A DNA stretch of 64,000 nt from Diphasiastrum complanatum (GCA_029204225.1 CM055092.1:20785669-20849668); one strand, 5' to 3'. Counted from the first letter of the stretch, positions 32,590 to 43,986 are shown. Notes: a model not told the origin generated them from the letters alone. Program-made: numbers and translations.

Positions 32590-34180
32590 ATTAGAAACTG
32601 CAACTGAATGCGTCTTTGTCTTCAAACCCTTAACTTATGACACCCCCTTAAACTTTAAGACAGTACCTGAAATTATTTGGGCATTTTTTATTAACGGCAG
32701 TAAAATGAGTACATTGTCATATTGCAGTCTCGGCAATCCCGAACAAAAAACCAAAAAATTCTAATTAACGTTAATTATGCCAATATTAAATCACTTATTA
32801 CTGTAGGTATCATCTCTAAACTTTATAGAGTAAAACTAGCATCATATCTAAATATAGCAATATTGCTAGTGCCATGTCAATTTATTTATTAAAAATAGTA
32901 AATAACCATTATGAAACCTCTTATAGGAATCAAATAAACTTCAAATAGCTCATTTTTAGCCCGAATTATGTCATCAAAAATTTGGCTAACATTGGCGATT
33001 CCACTGGGGAGTGTGGTCCCCACACGAACGGATCAAAATAATATATCCATGATAAACAGTGGGCTCAGCACACATTATAGTGTGATGCTAACCACTCTTC
33101 AGAATAGCAGCCAAATCTAAAGCCATCGATTAAGCCTTAGAAGTCATTAGCAGCAGAAAGTCTACGAATTATAACCTGCCAATATATCCACTCATGTGTC
33201 TAAAGAAAGAAATGCTCCCATTTCCATAAGTATAGTGTGATGCCCAATGTTTTTGATCATTCTCAATAAATTCCTATCCTCTCCTTACAAACTCTTTTCG
33301 TCTCATAAGGTACTGAATCTCTCAAATATATGTATATCCTCACATTTCTCATCTATAGATCGGATTGAAAAATCGAAATTTAAAGATCAAGTATATCTAG
33401 TTTCTCACATAGAAAAATATAGATCCAATTTTTAAATCTATTTCCAACCTAGTAGGAGATATATGAAAAACACTCATCCACTCATAAAGATTCTCACAGA
33501 TCCTCTCAAAAGGTCAAATACATTTCCATGATGATTCTTACTATTTTTTATTTTTCCGTTCACCACCCCATTGGTAATGTTTTATTCCATCCAAAAATTT
33601 CATTTTACCTCTTAAACCCCCCAGATGCTTCTAATTCAAACAAACATGCCCATCTGGAAAAAATAATTGACATTGCACCCCTATCATCAAATAAATGTAG
33701 TGTGCATAGGGAAATGAAATGCAATCTTCTGAATTGCATCAAATGGATGCAAACATACCGTGTTTTAATGATGCATGTGTAAAGTGTATGTGCTCACAAT
33801 TTTATTTATTATTATTTTTATTTTATTTTTCTATAAAAAGCTGTAATCTTACAAATTCTATAGTTCAAAACAAACATCATCTTTATATACATTAAGCATT
33901 CCATCTTTATAAACTACAAAATAAATTTTATTTTTTTCAAGGTTTTTTTTAGAAAACATAAGAATAATTAAAAACAACTAATACACCTTACCTCATAGTG
34001 GAAATCAAAGGCGGTAAGGTGGAAAATTTCTAACCATCAACTTATAAATAACGCAACAACAATAATATAACTTTTTAAATCATTACAGGTTGAACCCTGC
34101 TTATTTATCCAGGTCACTAATATGCAATGATTATCCTTGATAGGCTACATGACATATTTCTGGACGAGGATAATGATCTG
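32590..34180. other. AT-rich spacer without recognised genes
   Basis: No frame with coding character. Only short hairpins (for example GTGTGGTCCCCACAC near 33011) and poly-A/T runs. Probably old degraded repeat DNA. Confidence 0.4.
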
Positions 34181-34185
34181 CCATT

Positions 34186-35260
34186 TTATCGTTTTATCTT
34201 CTCCTGATTTTGATCAATAAAGATTGGATTTACTCCCTCAAGGAATTTATGTAAAAACTTTTCATTTAAAACTTTTCTCTCTTTAAAACATGCATCACGA
34301 ACCTTCAATACAAAAATGTCAAAACCAGGCTCCAAAGGAATGTTAGGATTACACCATCTCTGTTTCAACTTTAAATTTTGAGGGTGATTATTCCGGCCCC
34401 ACTGCCTCAATAACCATATCTGCAAAAAGTGAGCATACCACCCTACTAGTCTCACATTACCATTACTATTCTCTTTTGACATAGTAAAAAATGCTGCTAA
34501 TTGTGTGCAAGTATCAGAGAAAGTGAAAAAATCTCCAGGGATAACTGGCCATCTGAATAAATATTTTGAGTTTGCCATAGTAGATTCCCTATAATCATAT
34601 ACTCGGTCAATGAGAGGATATTCTACTGTTGGACAATGTAGGATGTAAAAGTCAAAATATTTAAACCCAGCCGGATCCACTAATTGTAGACCAATCATAC
34701 CATAAGAGGATCTCAAAGACGATTTTATTACCTTGTCCCCTTCCATTGCATTCTGTGAGTGTATGTTTCCATTATTCCTTAAGGTATGCAGTTCAGATAA
34801 CAATTTCACATTCTCTGATTTAAGTAGATCTATTTTTTTCTACGTAACATGCATTGGCTCTACATTTTGAAGTGAATAACTCCTCGAAGCCTGTTCTCTG
34901 AGGTGATAGTTCTATCTCAAATTTTTCAATTTTATGTAAACAATGATCTCGTTCCTTTAGTAATAGCTATACTCTGATTTCTCAATGATTTTATCTCTGT
35001 TTTTTAAATTACCAATTTGTTGCAAAGATAAAAATCGCTCTTTCCTAAGAAAAGCAATAATATCAGAGTCACGTCCCTTCTTAAGCTCAGTAGGGTCAAT
35101 GTCTTTAGGTAGCTCTTTTTTCCGCTTCCCAGGAGATCTTTTGTTTGTCAGAAAAGGCTGGTGCTGGATGGAGTCTTTCAACAATGGTAAGTCTAGAGAA
35201 GTAGAAGGTTCCACTGCAGCAGTGTTCCCTAAATGTGATATTTTAACTATACTCATTTTT
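34186..35260 (-). pseudogene. Unrecognised ORF: basic linker, coiled coil and a 207-aa globular region
   Basis: A minus-strand frame starting at ATG about 35258 (MSIVKISHLGN) runs through a Lys-rich stretch (NKRSPGKRKKELPKDID) and a helical segment (FLSLQQIGNLKNRDKIIEK) to a stop near 34957. The same frame resumes and gives 207 open residues at 34809-34186, with aromatic-rich motifs FKYFDFYILHCP, SKYLFRWPVIPGDFFTFSD and WYAHFLQIWLLRQWGRNN. Between them the reading survives in another frame (HKIEKFEIELSPQRTGFEEL), so paired indels broke a protein of about 350 residues. No known family is recognised. It lies downstream of a gypsy integrase and RNase H on the same strand, so it may be an accessory ORF of that element. 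Confidence 0.4.
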
Positions 35261-35482
35261 TTTTTTAAGATGCTGAAATGTTGTATATTGCACCACTCTC
35301 CTGAGAAGGGAAAAGTAGATACATTTAAAATTTGCACAAACCAGCACTTACATAATTGTAGTAAACAAAAAATAACCATCAATCAAAAAAATGTGAAATT
35401 TTTTTTCCTTTCTGATATGATATATTCTAGAAAGAAATAGATATTTTTATTAGTGTTTAAGCCTAGATTTATCTGATCTAAT

Positions 35483-36135
35483 CTAAATGTTATAATGGAT
35501 TAGACGATTTCCCCAGATAAGATCTCCTAGAAACGTAGTAATTCTAGGTCTCAACCTTCTAGGTACAGCCCTAGATGTTGGTTGGAAATAATAATATATT
35601 GTCTTATTGCAAGGGACAACAACCGATAGCTCGTCTAAAACTCTCTCATCAATAATGTCAATTCCAAAAAAAAATACTATCATCATCATAGTAAGATCTA
35701 CAAGACCTATCATATTCACAATCTACATGAATGTTTGTAATAGTCTTGTTGTTCCATAGAAACGACAAAAGAGAGAAATACTCTTCCGCTTCTCATGATC
35801 ATAGTTCATTGGCATTAATCCATAATCTATCATTGTATTGGTCCCACTCATAACTTTGTAAGGGTATGTTCAACGTTGCCACCAAAGGACACAAAAGTGA
35901 TGGTGGTAACGAATTTACAATAGTAGACATGGTTACTAGATCTAGAACTTCGTCGATAAGAATTCGGTGTAAATCCTCAACTGAATCCATAAAATTTGTT
36001 TATCATCCATATCAACATTAGAAAATATACTATTCAAATACAATACATAGCATAAATCACTTAAAACAAAAGTAATATTTAAATCATCTAAATGATCAGC
36101 TAAATAATTCAAGTCCAATTTATTGATGATTACTA
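35483..36135 (-). pseudogene. Broken coding stretch following the RNase H ORF, unrecognised
   Basis: Minus-strand frames continue past the RNase H ORF with protein-like text (LNYLADHLDDLNITFVLSDL, DSVEDLHRILIDEVLDLV, RPRITTFLGDLIWGN), broken by stops and frame changes. Acidic and hydrophobic in character; no recognised domain. It may be a C-terminal extension or an additional ORF of the gypsy element. Confidence 0.3.
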
Positions 36136-36804
36136 TTATGACATTCTCATAACACCACAAGCTAGTTTCCCGTTATAATCCTTAAAGCAGGTTTTAACCA
36201 AATGATTTCGTACTAAACATTGCAATTGTAAAACCAATTTAAGTTCAACCCGGGATATCACATTCAGTATCTCTGTAATCCATCGGATTCCATACATTGC
36301 TTCCGATTTCACTAGTAACCATAATTCTAGGGGTTGATAACAAATGTTGAAAACTGATCTTTGAGATAACAGTTTATTATAGATATCACAACCATAAGCT
36401 TCTGTGGCTAGCGTATCTGCTAAATGATTCTGAACTCTAGGTACTATCATCCACTCTACTTTAAGAATTGTTCTTATCAGTTCATGTACCACTAAAGAGT
36501 ATGCTTTTAATTTAGCACTATAAATACTATACTCTCCAGTCATTTGCCTAATAATGAGTTCAGAGTCTCCTATTATACGTAGGTGGCCAATCTGAATAGG
36601 GATTCTATTCATCATACATAGTCCAATTATTAGAGCTTTATACTCTGCCATATTATTTGTATAACCTTTTCCTAAATAAACCCCCACACTACTTACAGTC
36701 TCAGATTTCTTATTTTGCAAAACAACTCTAGCTGCTCCTCTCATCCCAATTCCTCTAGAAGCGTCATCAAGATATAAACAATAATTTTTGTTTAATGGTA
36801 TCAA
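36136..36804 (-). CDS. RNase H-like domain ORF (222 aa) downstream of gypsy integrase
   Basis: The ORF shows the plant RNase H (RVT_3-like) pattern. LYLDDASRGIGMRGAARVVL is the first strand pair, with Asp in the usual acidic position and Gly-rich text. NNMAEYKALIIGL contains the catalytic-type Glu. IIGDSELIIRQMTGEY contains the Asp of the IxGDSxLV motif. VPRVQNHLADTLATEAY corresponds to the NxxADxLA motif. RNase H removes RNA from RNA-DNA hybrids. It is uninterrupted for 222 codons and lies about 90 bases downstream of the decayed integrase C-terminus on the same strand, which suggests an additional RNase H domain of a Ty3/gypsy element of the Tat type. The ORF may be incomplete at either end. 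Confidence 0.7.
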   Translation of the reverse strand: MIPLNKNYCLYLDDASRGIGMRGAARVVLQNKKSETVSSVGVYLGKGYTNNMAEYKALIIGLCMMNRIPIQIGHLRIIGDSELIIRQMTGEYSIYSAKLKAYSLVVHELIRTILKVEWMIVPRVQNHLADTLATEAYGCDIYNKLLSQRSVFNICYQPLELWLLVKSEAMYGIRWITEILNVISRVELKLVLQLQCLVRNHLVKTCFKDYNGKLACGVMRMS

Positions 36805-36894
36805 CTATATAATGGTAAATTGATATATATCTTGAAAATCAAAACAAAAACCAAAACTATAATACATTGTACACAACAGTAGTAATATCCTACT

Positions 36895-37332
36895 ACATAA
36901 AGTAGGGTTTAATTTTATTAAGACTGACTCGACTTTTAAAAGGTATTCCATTTAATTCAGTCAATCGTGCTATATTATTCTTATAAAGTTTCTTAATTTT
37001 ATATGGCCCATTCCATAAAAAGATTAATTTCTAAGGCATCAATTCATGTCGAGCATCATAATGTAATACCAATTGACCCTTTTCATAAACATAATCTTTT
37101 ATTTTTTGATCATGGATTAATTTCATTCATCTTTTATACACTTCTTGATGATTCAAAGATATCATTTGTTTTTCATCCAATTCTTGCAATACATTCAGAT
37201 GTTGCTGTAAAGAATCTCGTTCACATCATGAGCTAACGCAAAACGTAGTGTTGGAATTTTTGTTTCTATGGGTAATACACATTCTTGACCATACACTAGA
37301 AAATAAGGTGTATGATTCGTACTAGTTTTCAT
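36895..37332 (-). pseudogene. Ty3/gypsy integrase C-terminal fragment
   Basis: The minus strand reads TNHTPYFLVYGQECVLPIET, then after a frameshift near 37225 LQELDEKQMISLNHQE, KGQLVLHYDARHEL, and LWNGPYKIKKLY (the GPY/F module), ending INxxKIKPYF-like at about 36900. Two stop codons and one frameshift. Upstream integrase and reverse transcriptase are missing. Gypsy integrase inserts the cDNA into the genome; this copy is dead. Confidence 0.8.
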
Positions 37333-37791
37333 GGTAATAATAAACCTGATTTATCTGGCTGAATTGCTTGCTGGGTTTTATTGTTACAAGAGTTCACATA
37401 TCAAGTTGGATCTTCGTCAAGGAAAATATCATACTAATGCTAATTATCTTTCATGACTTAGCACGAGAAGGATTGAAGAATCGTTGTGAAGGATTATAAA
37501 ACGACCCCCAAATAGACTGCCAATCTAAGGAAATGCTAACGGAAGTCTGTCTATACCACAATTACAGCTCACGCTCCATTGGGTATGGAGTTGAAAATAC
37601 AGCATGCAACATCACCCCATGTGAATCCATTTGGGGCAATGGCATGATTAATGAGATTCAAGGCACAACATATCTCGAGTTAGGGCTAATGGTATAATCA
37701 ATCAACTTCACCGTGCAATCTTAAGCTGGCGTTGGCTAAACATAGATGGTGTGCACATGAATTAGGATGAATGCATAGATACCACCCTCCC
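37333..37791. other. Spacer between gypsy remnant and copia G
   Basis: No gene recognised. Contains diverged short repeats such as GGGGCAATGGCATGATTAATGAG and GGGCTAATGGTATAATCAATCA near 37640 and 37685. Confidence 0.35.
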
Positions 37792-38304
37792 TGTTGAAAA
37801 TTGTCACTTCTCACTTGACATTGGTTATTGTAAATAATGATCAAACATTAGAACAATGTTGATGATCTGATTTCACACGTGTGGAGCATATTCCCACGTG
37901 TGAAAGGATGTACTTTTCATACTTCTATATATCTAAATTGATTTTGTATCAATCTAGTTAGTGTGAACATGATATGACTAGTTTTTAATCAAGTTGACTA
38001 GTCACCTAGAAATTAGCTTTTCCTTGCATGTGCATGAGTAAGTGCTCCCACATGACAAGTGGATGTTCACACGTGTGTATAGAGTAATAGAACATAAGAG
38101 TTGAGCATTTTCCTTAGATCCTATTTTGTAGGGAATATTTCTATATTCTAGGAGACTAGCTTTTTGGATTTTAGCTATATTCTAGAAGGTCAACTTTGGA
38201 TAAGGATCAAGGATGGATCAAAAGGATAGATTTGAGTGATGTGGCACTCTTCACACATGTGAAGACCTGCTGGACTATACCAGACTCATGGATGTACTTT
38301 TCAC
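37792..38304 (+). repeat. 5' LTR of copia G, 3'-truncated
   Basis: Aligns with 40760-41262 through CATGGATGTACTT, then diverges. Holds several CACACGTGTG-type palindromes (about 37875, 37893, 38071). Confidence 0.75.
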
Positions 38305-38732
38305 ACGTGTGAAATCGTACAACAACTTTCATTTCAAGTTACTTTTTGTTTGTTGGTCCCAAAATCACAATTCTAGTTCATTTTTTGTGCTTTTTGAAGC
38401 ATAGTATTGATCTAGATTCAATCTAGCTAATGCCTATGACCAAAAAGTGTTTTGGATCATTGAAGCATTTCTTTTTAGAGTCTAAGATCAGATCTTAGAG
38501 GCTGATTTGTTCAGATCCTTAGTTGAAGTGAAATCTCTAAGAAAAGTGTAAAGCAAATTTTTTTGTGAGAGTGAAAGCTAGGAATTTTTGGCAAGATCTT
38601 TATGTATCATTCAAGCTTGTGTGCTAGTTTGGTAGAGACAAGGCTATAGGCAATCTTGTATGCTTTAGGCCTTTCATAGATCTTTTAAAATTCAGAAATC
38701 TTTGTGATTTTTAGAAGAGCATTCATTCTACA

Positions 38733-39584
38733 ATGTCATCCATGGGTGGATATTTGTTGGAATCAAGTGAGAGACTCACTTCCACAAATTATTCCATTTG
38801 AAAAGTGAGAATGGAATCACTCCTAGTGAACCATGATCTCTTTGACATATTTCTAGGAGTTGAGGAAGAGCCTCAAGCTCCCCAAGAACAAACCAAATAC
38901 AAGAAGAGAGCAAGATTAGCTCTACATTGCATAAAGATGAATGTATGCAATGACCTCTTGAAAGAGGTGTCTTCTTGTGCCTCATCCAAAGAGGCTTGGG
39001 ATTCATTAAAGAGCATCTATGAATCCAATAATACTTCAAGAATCCTCATGCTAAGAAATCAAGTTTTCCAAAGCATGAAAGGAAGTAGAGAGTGTGGACA
39101 AGAATATGTCCTTAGGATCAAATCTCTTAACAAGGAATTAAGTGCAATAGGAGAGAAGATCCAAGATCAAGAGCTAGTACAAATCATCTTGAATGGCCTA
39201 AGTGATGAGTTCACCAACTTAGTCCAATCATTTGCTATTCAAGACACTTTTCCATCCATTGAAAAGTTGCACAATGTTCTTGTGGCCGAGGAGAGTAGGC
39301 TTCTACACCTCAAGACAAGAATGGATGGCATGTCACTTAATGGAGGAGAGGAGAAAGCAAACTTTACATCCAAAAGCAAGAAGAAGCAACATCCATTCAA
39401 GAAGAATCAAGGCAAGGAGGTCGAGATGAAGAATGGAGGATCTACTTCCAAAGGCAAGGTGAAGAACAAGGCAAAGCTCAAGTGTTTCTTTTGTGGGAAG
39501 AAAGGACACTTTGCCTTGGAATGCTACTTGAAGAATAAACAAGCAAATTTTCTTAGAAGAGGAAATCTACATGATGCAACCTGA
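38733..39584 (+). pseudogene. Gag of copia G with early stop, fused after the zinc knuckle
   Basis: The family start MSSMGGYLLESSERL is at 38733. TGA at about 38799 replaces the conserved Trp of the YSxWKVRMES motif. The rest of Gag is open (KVRMESLL through QSFAIQDTFPSIEKL) to the zinc knuckle CFFCGKKGHFALEC near 39483. Just after it the sequence passes into reverse transcriptase ([12 protein letters not shown] in another frame), so the apparent end at 39584 is an artefact of the deletion. Confidence 0.85.
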
Positions 39585-40746
39585 GGGCTTCATCATGGTT
39601 GGTGAGGAGCAAAAAGTGTGCTACTTAAGGAAGAGCCTATATGGCTTGAAGCAAGCACCTAGAGCTTGGTAATCTAGGTTGCATAATTTTCTCTATTCCC
39701 TTGGCTTTGTACTAAGTGCTTATGAACCTTCTTTATATTTCAAATATAATGAAGGAATGATCATCATTTTGGTGCTTTATGTTGATGACATCATTATGAC
39801 AGGAAATGATGATGAAGGAATAAACAAAGTAAAAGTTGATTTATCTAGTGAGTTCAAGATGGTAGATCTAGGCTTCTTAAAGGTTATACTTAGGATAGAA
39901 GTGTCTAGAAGTAGCAATTGTACTTTCATAAGTCAATCTAATTATGCTACTTCCATTCTTGAAATATTTGGTATGAAAGATTGTAAGGGGATTGACACCC
40001 CGATGGAGCATGTTGTGAAAGCAACTAATGAAGGTGATGAAGCATCCTTTGAGGACATCACCCTCTTTAGGAAGCTTATAGGCTCTCTAATCTATTTAAC
40101 CATCACTAGACCTGACTTAAGTTTTTGTGTAAGCAAGTTGAGTCAAAGTATGCAAGCTCCATTAGTTCATCATTGGAAAAGTGCCAAGAGAGTACTTAGA
40201 TATGTTTCTAGTACTAGATTTTTTGGCATACTTTATGAAGGATCTAACTTGCACTTGAGAGCCTACTCGGATTCAGATTTTGCAGGTGACAAGATGGATA
40301 GAAAGTCCAATTGTGCATTTGCAACATTACTTTGTGGAGGAGTAATATCTTGGCTTTCCAAAAAGCAAGATACTATCTCACTATCTTCTTGTGAAGCCGA
40401 GTACAAGGCATTGACTTCAACAACCAAAGAGCTCCTATGGCTAAGAAGACTCTTGATGGAGCTACATGTGCTAGAGGCCGAGGAGTTCCATTACATATTT
40501 TGTGACAATCAAGCTTCTCAACAAATTGCTTCAAATCCTATCTTCCATTCTAGAACAAAGCATATTGAGATAGCTCATTACTTTGTGAGGGAGAAGGTAC
40601 AATCCAAGGAGGTGCAACTACATCATGTACCATCATCCGAATGCATAGCTGATATCTTAACAAAGCCATTGTCCAAAGATTCATTTTTCAAGTTAAGATA
40701 TGCTCTTGGAATTGTAGATAGATGTACATTAGATTTGCCAAGTTAG
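39552..40746 (+). pseudogene. Reverse transcriptase (3' half) and RNase H of copia G
   Basis: Reading begins [13 protein letters not shown], then [13 protein letters not shown] followed by TAA at about 39670 (a Tyr position). The remainder is one open frame from 39679: YVDDIIMTGND, KLIGSLIYLTITRPDLSF, DSDFAGDKMDRKS, SKKQDTISLSSCEAEYKAL, HSRTKHIEIAHYFVREKV, DILTKPLSKDSFF, ending 40746. The N-terminal half of reverse transcriptase is absent. Confidence 0.88.
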
Positions 40747-40759
40747 AAGTGAGGAGGAG

Positions 40760-41556
40760 TGTTGAAAATTGTCACTTCTCACTTGACATTGGTTATTGTA
40801 AATAATGATCAAACATTAGAACAATGTTGATGATCTAATTTCACACGTGTGGAGCCTGTTCCCACGTGTGAAAGGATGTACTTTTCATACTTCTATATAT
40901 CTAAATTGATTCTGTATCAATCTAGTTAGTGTGAACATGATATGACTAGTTTTTATTCAAGTTGACTAGTCACCTAGAAATTAGCTTTTCCTTGCATGTG
41001 CATGAATAAATGCTCCCACATGGCAAGTGGATGTTCACACGTGTGCATAGAGTTCTAGAACATAAGAGTTGACCATTTTACTTAGATCCTATTTTGTAGG
41101 GAATATTCCTATAATCTAGGAGACTAGCTTTTTGGATTTTAGCCATATTCTAGAAGGTCAACTTTGGATAAGGATCAAGGATGGATCAAATGGATAGATC
41201 TGAGTGATGTGGCACTCTTCACATGTGTGAAGACCTGCTGGACTATACCAGACTCATGGATGTACTTGATCCATAAAAGGATCATCATTTTGCTAAGAAG
41301 ATTGACGAGACTTTTGCATTCTACACTTTTGTGAGATTTCTAGTCATTTGTCTTGTGATTTCTATGAATGATTGCTATCTAGGACTATTGTACTTGTTGT
41401 TTCAAGTGCAGGCCATACTGTGGACAGTACTCCACACGTGTGAGGCCGCCTTCACTAATTTAGATGTGTTGATCCATTGCTCTTGCTTAAATCCATGTGT
41501 AGTGAATCTAGATCAAGATCCAATGTGTAGAACTTGATAGATCCATTGATTAAACA
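40760..41556 (+). repeat. 3' LTR of copia G
   Basis: Starts TGTTGAAAATTGTC after the purine tract GAGGAGGAG. The end at TTAAACA (41556) is inferred from the ends of the sister families (TTTAACA, TTCAACA). G-box palindromes lie near 40842, 40862, 41037 and 41433. Confidence 0.7.
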
Positions 41557-42229
41557 ACCAATAACTCTCTATGATTGTTAAAGTACAATCATTATTGTCC
41601 TAAAAACTGAAATTTTATTACCCTACTCACATAATTTTGGATTAGAAAATATCATTGTTTGTGGCTTGACTTGGAACAAATGGCGAACACAATTTTAATG
41701 CCCCATTTACCTATCCCATATAAGCAGTTTCAATATTAGGGTTTTAAAGTAATGACAAATGGGTCACTAATTCAGCACAACACAATGACAATGTTCAGAA
41801 AGGAGTCTTCAAATTGGTAGTAAATTGGACTAGGAGATTTTTCACCATAACTTTCAAACGAACGATCTTTGACAAGCAAAGAAATGTGCTTGGCTCTAAA
41901 TTGCAAAGTCCATTATAAGTAAGTCTAAACTTTAGTATAATTCCAAACACGTAATACGTCCTTGGCTTGGCCTATTAAGCATGAATTTTAGAGTTCACAT
42001 TGGCCTCATAAACCAACGATGAACAGAGTAGGTTCTATTTCTTGCACACATGCAGTAGGAGATGAGGAAGCGATGTGAATCTGTGATGAACCCAAAGGTT
42101 AGCCTATGAGATGGACATAGGTAGGCAAGAAGAGACCGTAGGCCAATTACGAAAAGAGGCCGTTGATTAGGTAGGTTAGGATAAGACTTATTGATCAAAC
42201 ACACACCCAGAGTTAAGTCCACAGACAAC
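41557..42229. other. Spacer, no recognised gene
   Basis: Ordinary AT-rich sequence giving way to GC-richer sequence near 42200; no coding or RNA feature supported. Confidence 0.35.
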
Positions 42230-42880
42230 CCACTGATCCACGGGTAGTGAGCCAGAGGTTGAGAGGGGCACGGGCCTCAGCACGCCGCAGACAGTTTAAA
42301 AGGAGCCGCAGATCAGAATTAGAAGATGGGCCGCAGGTGGAAATCGCAGGCAAAGAATAGGCCGCTTACAAGGTAGAGGAAGGGCGATGGACAGGTAAGG
42401 TCACGAAGAGGGTGGGTCAACGTGCCACAGGCAAATACTGGGCACAGACAGGGAGATAAGGAGCGGAGCAGGGGAGCGAGGGAAGCTTCAAGGCAGACAG
42501 CGAGCAATCAAGCGACGAGGGAGCGGGCCACCGTAGGCAGGCAGATCTGTGGGCAGGCAGCAGGGAGATAAGAAAGTGGAGAAGGTAGGGAGGGAAGCTT
42601 CAAGGCAGGGCAGCGTCCAGGGCGGAGGTAGGGATGGCTGCCGCAGGCCAATCCGCTGGCCACAGGGTCGTTGATAGGAGTAGAAGTGGACCGCAGACAG
42701 AGGCTGAACGCAGACAGGCTCTGAAGTGGCCGCAGGTCAGGATTAGAGCGCTGATCAGAGAGGTAAGGAACGGAATCTGTAGGTTAGAAAACGTAAGGAA
42801 GGAAACCGCAGGTAGAACTGTGGCAAACCCACAGATAGATCTGCAGGTAGCGAAGGAAGTGGAAGGAAGTGGCTGTTGAC
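42230..42880. repeat. GC-richer, purine-rich degenerate repeat with CCGCAGGT/CCGCAGAC core
   Basis: The words GCCGCAG, CCGCAGGT, CGCAGGCA, CCACAGGC and CCGTAGGC recur about every 30-60 bases (for example 42281, 42305, 42332, 42345, 42361, 42530, 42640, 42692, 42729, 42807). They are interspersed with GGGAGATAAG and GGGAAGCTTCAAGGCAG, the latter exactly twice (about 42479 and 42592). This looks like a worn satellite-like array. No ORF in it has recognised motifs. Confidence 0.5.
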
Positions 42881-43095
42881 AGGGATTGTATGGAGCAGAG
42901 AGCTGACTTCAGAATGGCTTCACAACAAGAACTTTTAGTAGCGATTTCAAAGGTTTGATAAATGGTTTGACTAATTGATGATTATCATACCTTCAAATGG
43001 ATTATGGTTCAACAACTCTTAAATCCTAATGGGATTCTGACTTGAAAGGAGAAGATTGGGGAGAAGTTTGAGTGCAAGTGTAACCAACAAGGGGT

Positions 43096-43986
43096 CTAAA
43101 TGGGAGAAAAAATGGGTGGAGTGGTCTGACAAGAGGTGGTCACGGTGCCATAGAGTTCCCATAGGGGGCATGGGTACAAAAGAAGGAGAAATGTGAAGAA
43201 AGAGTGTGTGTGGCGGGGGGGGGGAGGGTAATAATCAGGTGTGATAGATACATGAGTCATAGTATCACATGCCATCTGCGTTGTTTCATGAGTTAGGGTT
43301 TCTCGAAGTAAGAAATTCCTATGACAAGGCTTACTAGATGGATGTGCTGGACTCGAGGCCGCATGAAGCACGACATCATCGGCGTCACCGTCACAACAAG
43401 AGCCGCCGTTGAGGCGACTCCTCCTACGATCTCTCTTTTCTTGGCCAGAATGTCGGGAAGAGACACTGGCGTTAGAGTGCCTATCAGAGGTACTCCCGCC
43501 GGATAGACCCTCGTGGAAATGGGAAACACCTCGGTCGGAGGGTTGTGGGGATAGGATCTCCTCAGAATGAGATGATGTGGACAACCTACTGGAACTCTGT
43601 GCCTCCCAACGAGCCCGTAGTCTCTCCATGATCATGCCTGCATGTGAGGGAGACATCCCATCTGTATAACTGAGGACCTCATCGTCACTCATGGATGAAA
43701 AACGGGATGACCTGCGACTGCGGCCAGATTCGTGACTTGGAAAGTGTTATAGAAACCCATTTGCCAAATTTCTTGTAGTAAAAATTTTTGACTCTACCTC
43801 TAGGGGGTCAGAATCATCGAACATATCCATAAAGTCTTGGGTTCCTGGCAAAACGACTCGAGTTTGTGGGGGTGAGGCGGCTTGAGCAGCTGTGATTGAA
43901 ATTGTATCTCTAATGGTCACAGACTGATCTTGTGAGAAAGTAGAGGCTAACGAAGCAACGAAGAATGGGGAAATAGGTAGTTCCAT
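43096..43986 (-). pseudogene. Ser/Arg-rich ORF with one stop, unrecognised
   Basis: A single minus-strand frame runs from ATG 43986 (MELPISPFFVASLAS) through a stop at about 43749 to 43096. It contains an acidic patch (DFMDMFDDSDPLEVESK) and a Ser/Arg-rich middle (SGRSRRSSRFSSMSDDE, SVSSRHSGQEKRDRRRSR), then a proline-rich, less protein-like tail. No known domain. Low-complexity Ser/Arg composition is seen in disordered host proteins and in some retroelement Gag N-termini. A single stop in an otherwise long frame suggests recent decay. Confidence 0.35.

Larger units (their letters stand above)
37792..41556 (+). mobile_element. Copia deletion derivative G (gag joined to late reverse transcriptase)
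   Basis: 5' LTR sequence starts TGTTGAAAATTGTC at 37792; the matching 3' LTR starts at 40760 and ends about 41556 (TTAAACA). The 5' LTR matches only to about 38304, so its 3' part and the primer-binding site are deleted. Internally, Gag is joined at about 39545 to the reverse transcriptase palm; protease, integrase and half of reverse transcriptase are gone. No target duplication was found. Non-autonomous and defective. Confidence 0.8.

Noticed and set aside
35500-35560. tRNA gene in the minus-strand gypsy region
   Set aside because: No cloverleaf with matching arms could be built by eye; no tRNA or rRNA gene was supported anywhere in the window.
43201-43225. Poly-G tract as a functional quadruplex
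   Set aside because: A single G run without the four spaced runs needed; not supported.
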